From JAEYXS01 sp943367715 (lineage in GTDB: Bacteria; Verrucomicrobiota; Verrucomicrobiia; Limisphaerales; JAEYXS01), in contig CALRJY020000035.1 of NCBI GenBank assembly GCA_943367715.1, positions 1 to 64,000 of the forward strand: a stretch of 64,000 nucleotides of DNA, in the 5' to 3' direction. The position numbers and the translations under genes are program-made. Of this stretch, positions 57,543-64,000 are shown in pieces. Positions within the stretch are counted from its first letter, which is position 1. Each line of letters begins with the position of its first letter. Below the pieces are notes generated by a model, which was given only the letters and a program-made list of their open reading frames with translations, had not been told where the DNA came from and did no database searches.

Positions 57543-59420
57543 ATGAGAGGATGTCGTATTCCCCTGCTCCTGCTGGCTTTTGCTTTGCTGGCCGCAACTA
57601 CTTCTCGCGCAGCAGAATTGGCACCGCGCGAGAAGGTTTTGCAGCATCTGGCCGGAAAAATCAGCGACCGCGGCAACTACCGCAATCATGAGGAAAGCAT
57701 CAAGGTCATGGGAACCAATGCCGTCCTCCCCATGATCGAGATCTTGGGTTCCCAACCGGCGCAGGCAGACCAGTGGTATGCGACCGCGCCTGAAGCTCTC
57801 CGCGCCAGGATGACCCCGGCGCAGTATCACAGCAGGTTGCAATATGAAGCCAGCCAAAGCCTGCACAGCATGCCGGATATACAGCCGTATCTGCCCAAGC
57901 TGATCGCCCTGTTGCAAGACCCCAGAAAAGATGTCCGGCGACAAACCGCCTGGTCTCTGTGGCGCCATGCCTATAAGGACAACGATCTGTTGCTCACCGC
58001 CTTGCCCGCTCTGCGTGACAAGGAAGCGGAAGTGCGCGGCATGATGATCGGTGTCCTTAGTCCTTCAGCGGGAGTGCCGGAAGTCAAAGCCGCTCTGGAG
58101 CAAACCCTGCAGGACCCCGAAGAAAGCGTGCGCTCCAGCGCCGCTTACAACTTGCTCATGCGGGCGGATAAGAACCACCCGGCCGCGCTGGAGACGCTCG
58201 TCTCCCTCTTCACCTCCACCAACGTCAACACGCGCTACAATGCCGCCCACTACTACACCATCAGCACGCCCGCCGACTTGCGGTTGGAGACGCGGCTGAT
58301 CCCCATCTATACCAACGCCTTGTCCGTGGGGGATACGAATCTGCAAGGCCGGGCGCTGACATCCCTCTCCCGCTATGGACGCCGCGTGCAGCATCTGGTG
58401 CCTGAATTGCAAAAGTATCTGTCATCGCCGAATCAGAATGTGCGTGAGGCCGCCACCAATGCCTTGCAAGAGATACAGCCGGAAGTCCTGCCCGGCACTC
58501 CCTCCGCGCCCGCCTCACGGGAACTGGTGCTGCAACATCTGCAAGCCGTTTACTCGACCAACCAGGCCGTGGCTTTTCAGAGCATCAAAGCCATGGGTAC
58601 CAATGCCGTGCCCCTCCTGATCGAGGTCTTGGGCTACGAGACGACCCAGGCAGATCAGTGGTATGAGAAAGCGTATGCCAAGGCACCCGCCAGCGTTCAG
58701 AAACGGATGTCCAAACCGGAAGCCTTGGAGAAGTTGCGTGGTGAAGCATCCCTTCTGTTGCTGAACATGCGTGAAACGCATCTCTATATGACGAACCTTT
58801 TCGCGCTGCTGCAGGACCAGCGGCCCGAAGTTCGGCGGCACTCGGCTTCCTTGATATCCCATCACATGCTCAATCGCGGACGCCAGATGGAGGACTCCGT
58901 GATGCTGGAGTGCCTGCCCGCACTTAAGGATAGCGATCCGCAGGTGCGCCGCCATATCGCCTACGCTTTCGCTCACAAAGGAGCGGGGCTTCCCCGGGCG
59001 AAAGCAGCTCTTGAAGCAACCTTGAACGATCCCGACGAAAAGGTGCGCCAGTCCGTCGCCTACGCCCTGACCCACGCTGATGGAAATCACGCCGAAGCAT
59101 TGCAGACCCTGAAAGCGCTGTTCACCTCTGCGGACGTCAGCACGCGTTACTTCTCCGCCATATACTATCTGCTCAGCAGTTCGCCAGGCGAGCGTTTGGA
59201 TGATGAAATGATCCCAGTCTTTACAGGTGTGTTGTCCGGCTCGGACAAAGATATGCAAGAAGGCGCGAGCCGTAGCCTTGGGCGTTTTGGTGCGCGGGCC
59301 AGATCTGCCGTGCCCGAACTGCAAAAGCTGTTACAGTCACCAGACCCAGAACTTCAGAAAACAGTCCGGGAGGCATTGGAAAAGATCGCGCCGCAGACAT
59401 TGCCACCAGCGAAGCCTTAG
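57543..59420 (+). CDS. Exported double-length HEAT-repeat protein 4
   Basis: 625 aa from the ATG at 57543, chosen because a signal peptide (MRGCRIPLLLLAFALLAATT) begins there; the frame is open further upstream inside the previous gene. It consists of two homologous halves, each like HEAT protein 1. The first begins VLQHLAGKISDRGNYRNHEE and the second, at about residue 320, VLQHLQAVYSTNQAVAFQSI. Both have GTNAV.P.IE.LG, ADQWY and M....S.LQYEAS/KLRGEAS. HEAT-like units include LLQDPRKDVRRQTAWSLWRH and LLQSPDPELQKTVREALEKI. It is a fusion of two tandem copies. The function is unknown. Confidence 0.84.
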   Translation: MRGCRIPLLLLAFALLAATTSRAAELAPREKVLQHLAGKISDRGNYRNHEESIKVMGTNAVLPMIEILGSQPAQADQWYATAPEALRARMTPAQYHSRLQYEASQSLHSMPDIQPYLPKLIALLQDPRKDVRRQTAWSLWRHAYKDNDLLLTALPALRDKEAEVRGMMIGVLSPSAGVPEVKAALEQTLQDPEESVRSSAAYNLLMRADKNHPAALETLVSLFTSTNVNTRYNAAHYYTISTPADLRLETRLIPIYTNALSVGDTNLQGRALTSLSRYGRRVQHLVPELQKYLSSPNQNVREAATNALQEIQPEVLPGTPSAPASRELVLQHLQAVYSTNQAVAFQSIKAMGTNAVPLLIEVLGYETTQADQWYEKAYAKAPASVQKRMSKPEALEKLRGEASLLLLNMRETHLYMTNLFALLQDQRPEVRRHSASLISHHMLNRGRQMEDSVMLECLPALKDSDPQVRRHIAYAFAHKGAGLPRAKAALEATLNDPDEKVRQSVAYALTHADGNHAEALQTLKALFTSADVSTRYFSAIYYLLSSSPGERLDDEMIPVFTGVLSGSDKDMQEGASRSLGRFGARARSAVPELQKLLQSPDPELQKTVREALEKIAPQTLPPAKP

Positions 59421-59600
59421 CATCAAGCGCGTGCGCGAAGTCTTGTCGCTGCAGGAGTGAAGACTATAGTGGCGGCATCGCTATGCGAGGGCTTGCCGCG
59501 TCGGGCGCACGAGGCAAAGTTACAATCACGTCAAAGTCACCCCGCACGGCTTCCGGATTGTCACCGCCCCAATTCCCGGCACTATCCCGCCCAGTGTTCG
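59421..59600 (+). pseudogene. Remnant of ymdB end, promoter and HEAT gene start
   Basis: Bases 59421-59459 encode SIKRVREVLSLQE and a stop, matching the ymdB C-terminus SIKRVSELLPPHE. A promoter of the same form follows: TTGTCG, 16 bp, TATAGT (59465-59470). Then ATGCGAGGGCTTGCC (59483) copies the start of HEAT gene 1 before the sequence diverges. The frame closes after 45 codons or so. The promoter may now serve chrA. Confidence 0.75.
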
Positions 59601-60965
59601 ATGAATCCGCCGCCGCCACATACTGACCCTTTGCCGCCCGCGGCCCAGCCCGCTCCGCGCCCGCCCACCTTCGCCGAAGCGTTTCGTTTCTGGCTGAAGC
59701 TCGGCTTCATCAGCTTCGGCGGGCCTACCGGCCAGATCGCCATCATGCACACCGAGCTCGTGGAGAAGCGCCGCTGGATCAGTGACAGCCGTTTCCTTCA
59801 TGCGTTGAATTACTGCATGCTCCTGCCCGGTCCGGAGGCGCAACAGCTCGCCACCTACATCGGCTGGTTGCTGCACCGCACCTGGGGCGGCATCGTGGCT
59901 GGCGCGCTTTTCGTGCTCCCGTCCATGTTCATCTTGTGGGCGTTGAGTTTTGTTTATGTGCAATACGGCAAGGTGCCTTGGGTCGAGGCGATCTTCTATG
60001 GCTTGAAACCTGCCGTGCTCGCCATCGTGCTGGGCGCCGTCATCCGCATCGGTCAGAAGGTGCTGAAGAACGAAGTCATGTGGACCATCGCCGCTCTCGC
60101 TTTCATCGCCATCTTTTTCCTGCACGTACCCTTCCCCGCCATCATCATCGCCGCCGCCACCACGGGTTACTTTGGCGGCAAATATTGGCGGAGCAAATTC
60201 CTCATCCTCGGCGGCCACAAGGGCAAGGAAGGAAAAGCCATCGCCTCCCTCATCAGTGATGAAGCCATCACGCCCGATCACGCCCGCCCCTCGTTCGCCC
60301 GTGCCGTGAAAGTCTGCGCCGTCTGCCTCGTTCTCTGGTGGACCCCTGTGCTGCTTCTCGGCGCGAGCCTCGGCTGGGACCACACCCTCGTGCGCCAGGG
60401 CCTCTTCTTCAGCAAAGCCGCGATGGTCACCTTCGGCGGCGCATATGCGGTGCTGCCCTACGTCTCCCAGCAAGCGGTGGAGAACTATCACTGGCTCACC
60501 GCCGGCCAGATGCTCGATGGCCTCGGCCTCGCGGAGACGACTCCCGGCCCCCTCATCATGGTCCTGCAATTCGTCGGCTTCCTCGGCGCATGGAATCAGC
60601 CGGGAACATTGTCCCCCTTGTTGAGCGCCACTCTCGGCGCCCTCATCACTACCTGGGTCACGTTCATCCCGTGCTTCCTCTGGATCTTCCTCGGCGCGCC
60701 GCACATCGAGCAATTGCGCGGAAAGGAAAGCCTCACCACCTCGCTCTCCGCCGTCACTGCGGCCGTCGTGGGCGTCATCCTGAATCTCGCCGTCTGGCTC
60801 GGCCTGCACGTCCTGTTTCCCGCGCCCGATACCATCGATTGGTTCGCCGTCGTCGTGAGCCTCGCGACCTTCATCGGCATGGTGAAATGGAAATGGGACA
60901 TCATCCCTGTCGTGCTCGGTGCTGGTATTGTAGGTATCGCGCATAAGCTCCTGCTCGGCGGCTGA
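59601..60965 (+). CDS. chrA: Chromate transporter, long-chain CHR protein
   Basis: A 454-aa inner-membrane transporter of the CHR family, which exports chromate or related oxyanions. Two homologous CHR domains are seen. The first has FWLKLGFISFGGPTGQIAIM, EKRRWISDSRFLHALNYCML and LPGPEAQQLATYIGW. The second has FFSKAAMVTFGGAYAVLPYV and LGLAETTPGPLIMVLQFVGF. About ten transmembrane helices are predicted. The ATG at 59601 is chosen because the upstream frame reads through the HEAT/ymdB remnant. It converges with the ferredoxin gene, two bases between stops. Chromate as the natural substrate is inference. Confidence 0.92.
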   Translation: MNPPPPHTDPLPPAAQPAPRPPTFAEAFRFWLKLGFISFGGPTGQIAIMHTELVEKRRWISDSRFLHALNYCMLLPGPEAQQLATYIGWLLHRTWGGIVAGALFVLPSMFILWALSFVYVQYGKVPWVEAIFYGLKPAVLAIVLGAVIRIGQKVLKNEVMWTIAALAFIAIFFLHVPFPAIIIAAATTGYFGGKYWRSKFLILGGHKGKEGKAIASLISDEAITPDHARPSFARAVKVCAVCLVLWWTPVLLLGASLGWDHTLVRQGLFFSKAAMVTFGGAYAVLPYVSQQAVENYHWLTAGQMLDGLGLAETTPGPLIMVLQFVGFLGAWNQPGTLSPLLSATLGALITTWVTFIPCFLWIFLGAPHIEQLRGKESLTTSLSAVTAAVVGVILNLAVWLGLHVLFPAPDTIDWFAVVVSLATFIGMVKWKWDIIPVVLGAGIVGIAHKLLLGG

Positions 60966-60967
60966 CG

Positions 60968-61213
60968 TCAAGGTGCCGTGACCAAGTCCGTGCACCCGAT
61001 CGCCTCCACCGGACAACCGTTCATCCCCTCCATCGCCTGCTCCCGTTCCTCCGCCGTCACCGGCTGATGATGCACAATGGAGAAACCAATTCCATCGTGC
61101 CGTTGATAAACCGACGGCGCCGTCTCCCGACACATGTCGCAGTCAATGCACTCGCTCGTCACATAAAACGACCCCGGCACATTCTCCGGCAGCCTCATCT
61201 CTGGCGTAGCCAT
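60968..61213 (-). CDS. 4Fe-4S ferredoxin
   Basis: An 81-aa electron carrier. One [4Fe-4S] cluster is supported by CIDCDMC (C-x2-C-x2-C) and a distal Cys in GCPVEAIG. Between them is ETAPSVYQRHDGIGFSIVHH and a helical insertion (TAEEREQAMEGMNG), typical of single-cluster ferredoxins. The ATG at 61213 is preferred to the open frame from 61300, which would run into the regulator's promoter. Divergent from the LysR gene. Confidence 0.88.
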   Translation of the reverse strand: MATPEMRLPENVPGSFYVTSECIDCDMCRETAPSVYQRHDGIGFSIVHHQPVTAEEREQAMEGMNGCPVEAIGCTDLVTAP

Positions 61214-61307
61214 AATCTTTGTTCTTTTTAGACCCGGCTGACTTCCAGCCCGGTCTTCACTGCCCACTCTGCCACCATCATTAGTTTGCGCATAATTCAT
61301 TAATATG

Positions 61308-61326
61308 ATTACATTGATTCTGTAAT
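61308..61326. promoter_or_regulatory. Palindromic operator candidate for the LysR regulator
   Basis: ATTACA-N7-TGTAAT, a perfect dyad with the T-N11-A form expected for LysR proteins. It lies 4 bp upstream of the lysR-type gene start and 95 bp upstream of the divergent ferredoxin start, fitting autoregulation with control of the neighbour. Confidence 0.6.
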
Positions 61327-61329
61327 AGA

Positions 61330-62295
61330 ATGAATGAATACCTGAGCAAGCATCCCTTCGATCTTTACGACCTGAACCTGTTCCAGCTCGTCGCCGACAC
61401 CGGCAGCTTCACCCAGGCCGCACGAAAGGCGGGCCTCACCCAGAGCGCCGTCACCCGCCAGATCCGCGACCTCGAGGAACAACTGGGCGTGGACCTCTTC
61501 GAGCGCACCACGCGCCAAGTCCACCTCACCGCCGCCGGCCGGCTCCTCCTCACCCGCTCCCGGGGGATTCTGCAATCCGCCGAGCACACCCTTCACGAAC
61601 TGCAACAGACCTTTCAGCTCGTGCCCCAGGTCCTCCGCATCGGCGTCGCCCGCAGCATCGGGTTCGCCTACTACCCCGGCTACTTCTTCACCTTTCAGCG
61701 CGAGTTCCCGGAAGTGCAACTGCACATCACCCAGCTATCCAGCCACGACATCATCACCGCCTTGGAAAATCACACCCTGGATGTCGGCCTCCTCTGCCCG
61801 CCTCGACGCCTGCCGCGCGGCCTCGAGATCACCCACAACTTCAAGGACGAGTTCACCCTCATCGCCCCCGGGACATCCGCCTTGGACCTGGACGAAGCCT
61901 ACTCCCCCGTGCGCGAGTTGAAAAAGGTCTTGGCCGGTCAACGCTGGCTCATGATCAATTCCGAGGGCAACACCGGCCAGCGCCTCGCCCAATGGTTTGC
62001 GGATAATAACTGGCCCGTGAAAGCCGCGATGGAGCTCGACAGCTTTGACACCATCGTGAACCTCGTCGCTGCGGGCCTCGGCATCAGCTACGTGCCCCAC
62101 CGCACTTTGCCCCTCTACATCCGCACCCGCGCCGTCCGCCGCCTCCTCGTCACCCCGCCCTTCAAGCGCGACCTCGCCGTCGTCACCCGCAAAGGCCGCC
62201 CCCGCCCCGAACCCCTGAATGCCTTCATCGAGAACGTCCTCTTCGGCCGCCATAAACCGTCCCGAAAAACTTCCCGCCTAAAATCAACCCGTTAG
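61330..62295 (+). CDS. LysR-family transcriptional regulator
   Basis: A 321-aa DNA-binding regulator. The N-terminal winged helix-turn-helix reads LFQLVADTGSFTQAARKAGL, then TQSAVTRQIRDLEEQLGVDL followed by FERTTRQVHLTAAG. The effector-binding domain (about 90-300) has the usual strands (LRIGVARSIGFAYYP, LDVGLLCPPRRLPRGL, IVNLVAAGLGISYVPHR). The effector is unknown. It is divergent from the ferredoxin gene. Confidence 0.93.
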   Translation: MNEYLSKHPFDLYDLNLFQLVADTGSFTQAARKAGLTQSAVTRQIRDLEEQLGVDLFERTTRQVHLTAAGRLLLTRSRGILQSAEHTLHELQQTFQLVPQVLRIGVARSIGFAYYPGYFFTFQREFPEVQLHITQLSSHDIITALENHTLDVGLLCPPRRLPRGLEITHNFKDEFTLIAPGTSALDLDEAYSPVRELKKVLAGQRWLMINSEGNTGQRLAQWFADNNWPVKAAMELDSFDTIVNLVAAGLGISYVPHRTLPLYIRTRAVRRLLVTPPFKRDLAVVTRKGRPRPEPLNAFIENVLFGRHKPSRKTSRLKSTR

Positions 62296-62355
62296 AATTC
62301 GTCTGGAATGATCCGATCCGACCAGCTTCGCCTTTCCCGCGACCGCTTCCCCTCA

Positions 62356-62394
62356 TAAAAAAATCCTGCAACCACTTTTAGATGGTTGCAGGAA
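62356..62394 (-). terminator. Intrinsic terminator of the barrel-protein gene
   Basis: Stem TCCTGCAACCA/TGGTTGCAGGA followed on the minus strand by a run of U. It lies about 150 nt after the stop of the gene at 62547. Confidence 0.87.
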
Positions 62395-62546
62395 TGGTTT
62401 CAGCAACTGGCGTTGAGTGTCGCTGCACACAACTGTAACGACCGGCGCCAGCAGCCTAACTAGCCTTCGGGTAAGCCTTTAGTGGTGGCCCAGAAACTAG
62501 GCACCGGCTTCTCTGAAGAGGGTAAGGACGGATGACCAGGGACGCT
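62395..62546 (-). other. Possibly structured 3' untranslated stretch
   Basis: The space between the barrel-gene stop and its terminator contains several complementary segments, for example GGTGGCCCAG with CTAGGCACC and GGCTTACCC near GGCTAG. I do not recognise an RNA family. Confidence 0.3.
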
Positions 62547-63584
62547 TCAAAAGCTCCAGGATATCCCCGTCGTCGCGTAGAACGTCGCACTCGCATCCAG
62601 GCGGCCGGACCGCGTGCCGATGGTTTGCTCCATGCTGTTCAGGCTCTGGAATTGCGCGCCGATATACACACCCCAGTTCGGGGTGAAATCATACCGGAAC
62701 GTGGTGCTGATGTACGGACCATAAAGCAACGTGGTCTTCGATGAATGACCGCTGACGGCCGTCGTCACGCCGAAGGTGGTGGTCACTTCGTTGAAATCAT
62801 AATCCACGATGGCCGGGGCCAAGGTGATGCCGACACTGGCGGCGAAGCTCAGCTTGGGCGTGAGATACCATTCCGCAAACGGCCCGAGTCGGATGGTGAA
62901 CAGATCACCGCTCAACTCATGGCTGCTCGAGAAGCTGTCCACCATGACGGTGGTGGTGCGGCCGGGCAGATCGCCCAAGAGCGGACCGGGACCCGCGAAG
63001 GTACCGCCGTAGCCGGGAAATGGCGGGATGACGCCATTGAGCTGGTAAGTGTCGGTGATCAAGGTGCTCAGGCCATTGGCGCCGCGGCGGTCATGAAGAC
63101 TGAGCGAGGTGTAGCCGAAGCCCGCTTCAAAACCCCAGCGGCCGGAGTCGGCTTCACCGAAGAAACCGATGACGCGTTGATACGTGAGTTCCGCGCTGAG
63201 TTGCGGATCATCCGTGGCGCCGTCACGGGCAGGCAGCACGGGGCTGACGGTGGAGAGGGAGTTCATCTGGATCGTATCCCCCACCACTTGGGAGGCGTTC
63301 TGATAACCCCAGTTCCACGTCATCCCACCCACGTTGCCGCTGCTGTCCACGAGGTTGTAGCCGTCATCGTACGTGTGATTGATGCCGCCGATGGGGGCAC
63401 CGGGACTGCTGAACACCGGAGGGGGCGGCGTGAGGGCCGTATTGCCAAAGGCGCTTTTGAAGTTCATGCCGAAGCGCGCGCCGAGGCTGAAGCGGTTGAG
63501 ATTCTCGTTCCCATCCTGGGCGTGCGTGAGCAGCGGCGTAAGGGCGGTGAGAGAAAGGGCGGAGTAAAGGACTAGTCGTTTCAT
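62547..63584 (-). CDS. Outer-membrane beta-barrel protein
   Basis: A 345-aa exported protein. The signal peptide ends near THAQ (residue 23). The mature part alternates in a barrel-like way: RFSLGARFGMNF, AELTYQRVIGFFGEADSGRW, GFEAGFGYTSLSL, FTIRLGPFAEWYL, KLSFAASVGITLAPAIVDYD, YISTTFRYDF and WGVYIGAQFQSL. The C-terminus ends in Phe (FYATTGISWSF), the usual outer-membrane insertion signal. Probably a structural or porin-like barrel; the function is unknown. Confidence 0.82.
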   Translation of the reverse strand: MKRLVLYSALSLTALTPLLTHAQDGNENLNRFSLGARFGMNFKSAFGNTALTPPPPVFSSPGAPIGGINHTYDDGYNLVDSSGNVGGMTWNWGYQNASQVVGDTIQMNSLSTVSPVLPARDGATDDPQLSAELTYQRVIGFFGEADSGRWGFEAGFGYTSLSLHDRRGANGLSTLITDTYQLNGVIPPFPGYGGTFAGPGPLLGDLPGRTTTVMVDSFSSSHELSGDLFTIRLGPFAEWYLTPKLSFAASVGITLAPAIVDYDFNEVTTTFGVTTAVSGHSSKTTLLYGPYISTTFRYDFTPNWGVYIGAQFQSLNSMEQTIGTRSGRLDASATFYATTGISWSF

Positions 63585-63608
63585 AGGTCGATAATGTTCG
63601 AGAGTGGC

Positions 63609-64000
63609 TTAGCGAGGGGTTTGGACCAGCACGCGGTAAAAGCGGGAGTTAAGTGTGGTAGGCAGGCTTTCGGTCTTAGGCGGACCGTCATCATACCACT
63701 GCACTTTGTTGGCCACGGCGGTGATGCTGGGAACGGCGGTCTTCCAAGTTTCGAAGTCGCTGGTGTACTGCACCACGTAGGTGGTTCCCGGCGTGGAGGT
63801 GAATTCGATCAGGAAACGGCCGCTGACGAGTTGCAGGCTGCGGTCGATCGAGATGATCGGGCCGTTGCCTTCGCGGACGTCCACGATGCCGAATTGAATC
63901 GTGAATATCGGGTTGGGGATGGGCACCCGGCTGTCCCGGCGATATTCGATCATGAAATCCACGAACGCTCCGGCCTCGAGAGGCAGGGCATATTCGAGAT
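63609..64000 (-). CDS. C-terminal end of a secreted protein (partial)
   Basis: An open frame enters from the right edge and stops at 63609, giving 130 visible codons. The end reads SGRFLIEFTSTPGTTYVVQY, TSDFETWKTAVPSITAVANK and SRFYRVLVQTP. This closing domain (YVVQYT.D...W, FYRV) resembles the C-terminus of the surface protein at 46964, common in verrucomicrobial secreted proteins. It lies 24 nt upstream of the barrel-protein gene on the same strand and may share its operon. The N-terminal domains are outside the window. Confidence 0.72.
   Translation of the reverse strand, partial: LEYALPLEAGAFVDFMIEYRRDSRVPIPNPIFTIQFGIVDVREGNGPIISIDRSLQLVSGRFLIEFTSTPGTTYVVQYTSDFETWKTAVPSITAVANKVQWYDDGPPKTESLPTTLNSRFYRVLVQTPR

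Noticed and set aside
59526..61133. 535-codon minus-strand open frame
   Set aside because: Antisense to chrA and overlapping the ferredoxin; composition-driven.

Overview
The window looks like chromosomal DNA of a Verrucomicrobiota bacterium, probably of the Pedosphaera/Limisphaera side. The evidence is the mix of gene families: a planctomycete/verrucomicrobial cytochrome-like protein (DUF1549/DUF1553), a ThuA-like protein, H-X9-DG type pseudopilins, many secreted HEAT proteins, an ECF sigma factor next to a Ser/Thr kinase, and a VCBS protein with a heme c motif. Many genes lack a clear Shine-Dalgarno site. This placement is inference; the 16S gene at 14931-16496 would settle it.

Layout. 1-2345 (minus): an ECF sigma factor followed by a Ser/Thr kinase cut by the left edge. 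2406-8713: secreted enzymes and a 19-repeat Sel1 protein. 8846-11174: asd, the RNase P RNA and a zinc-ribbon coiled-coil protein. 11300-16790 (minus): a complete rRNA operon (16S, tRNA-Ile, tRNA-Ala, 23S, 5S) with promoter and terminator. 17570-23890 (plus): four tandem paralogues of a membrane-anchored protein family with a pseudopilin-like C-terminus; a 135-bp MITE-like element with perfect 24-bp ends and a 9-bp target duplication lies between the first two. 23949-28857 (minus): small membrane proteins, a HEAT protein and a cytochrome/VCBS protein.

28960-39635 is the accessory, repeat-rich part. Two paralogous lipoprotein-pseudopilin cassettes (30816-29277 and 34293-32714) flank an IS200-like/REP-associated tyrosine transposase (31463-31909). 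Six copies of a roughly 180-235-nt nested-hairpin element lie within 11 kb. pgk-tpiA-secG follows on the minus strand. The last copy of the hairpin element (39355-39582) is bounded by the same kind of 24-bp inverted ends as the MITE, so the two repeat families are linked.

39726-46851: a three-lipoprotein operon including a cytochrome P460-like protein, small membrane and GNAT proteins, a dCache-type sensor Ser/Thr kinase and a CE1 esterase. 46964-53406: a 1376-aa surface protein with Ig-like and MBG-like domains, and a DUF1549/DUF1553 protein. 53704-59420: ymdB followed by four HEAT genes. The junction of ymdB end, promoter and HEAT start occurs three times, the last as a remnant just upstream of chrA. 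59601-64000: chrA, a ferredoxin, a LysR regulator with a palindrome next to its start, an outer-membrane barrel protein and the end of another secreted protein.

The best candidate for something undescribed is the combination of Y1 transposase, nested-hairpin elements and 24-bp-ended MITEs. The four-gene tandem family and the duplicated pseudopilin cassette come next.
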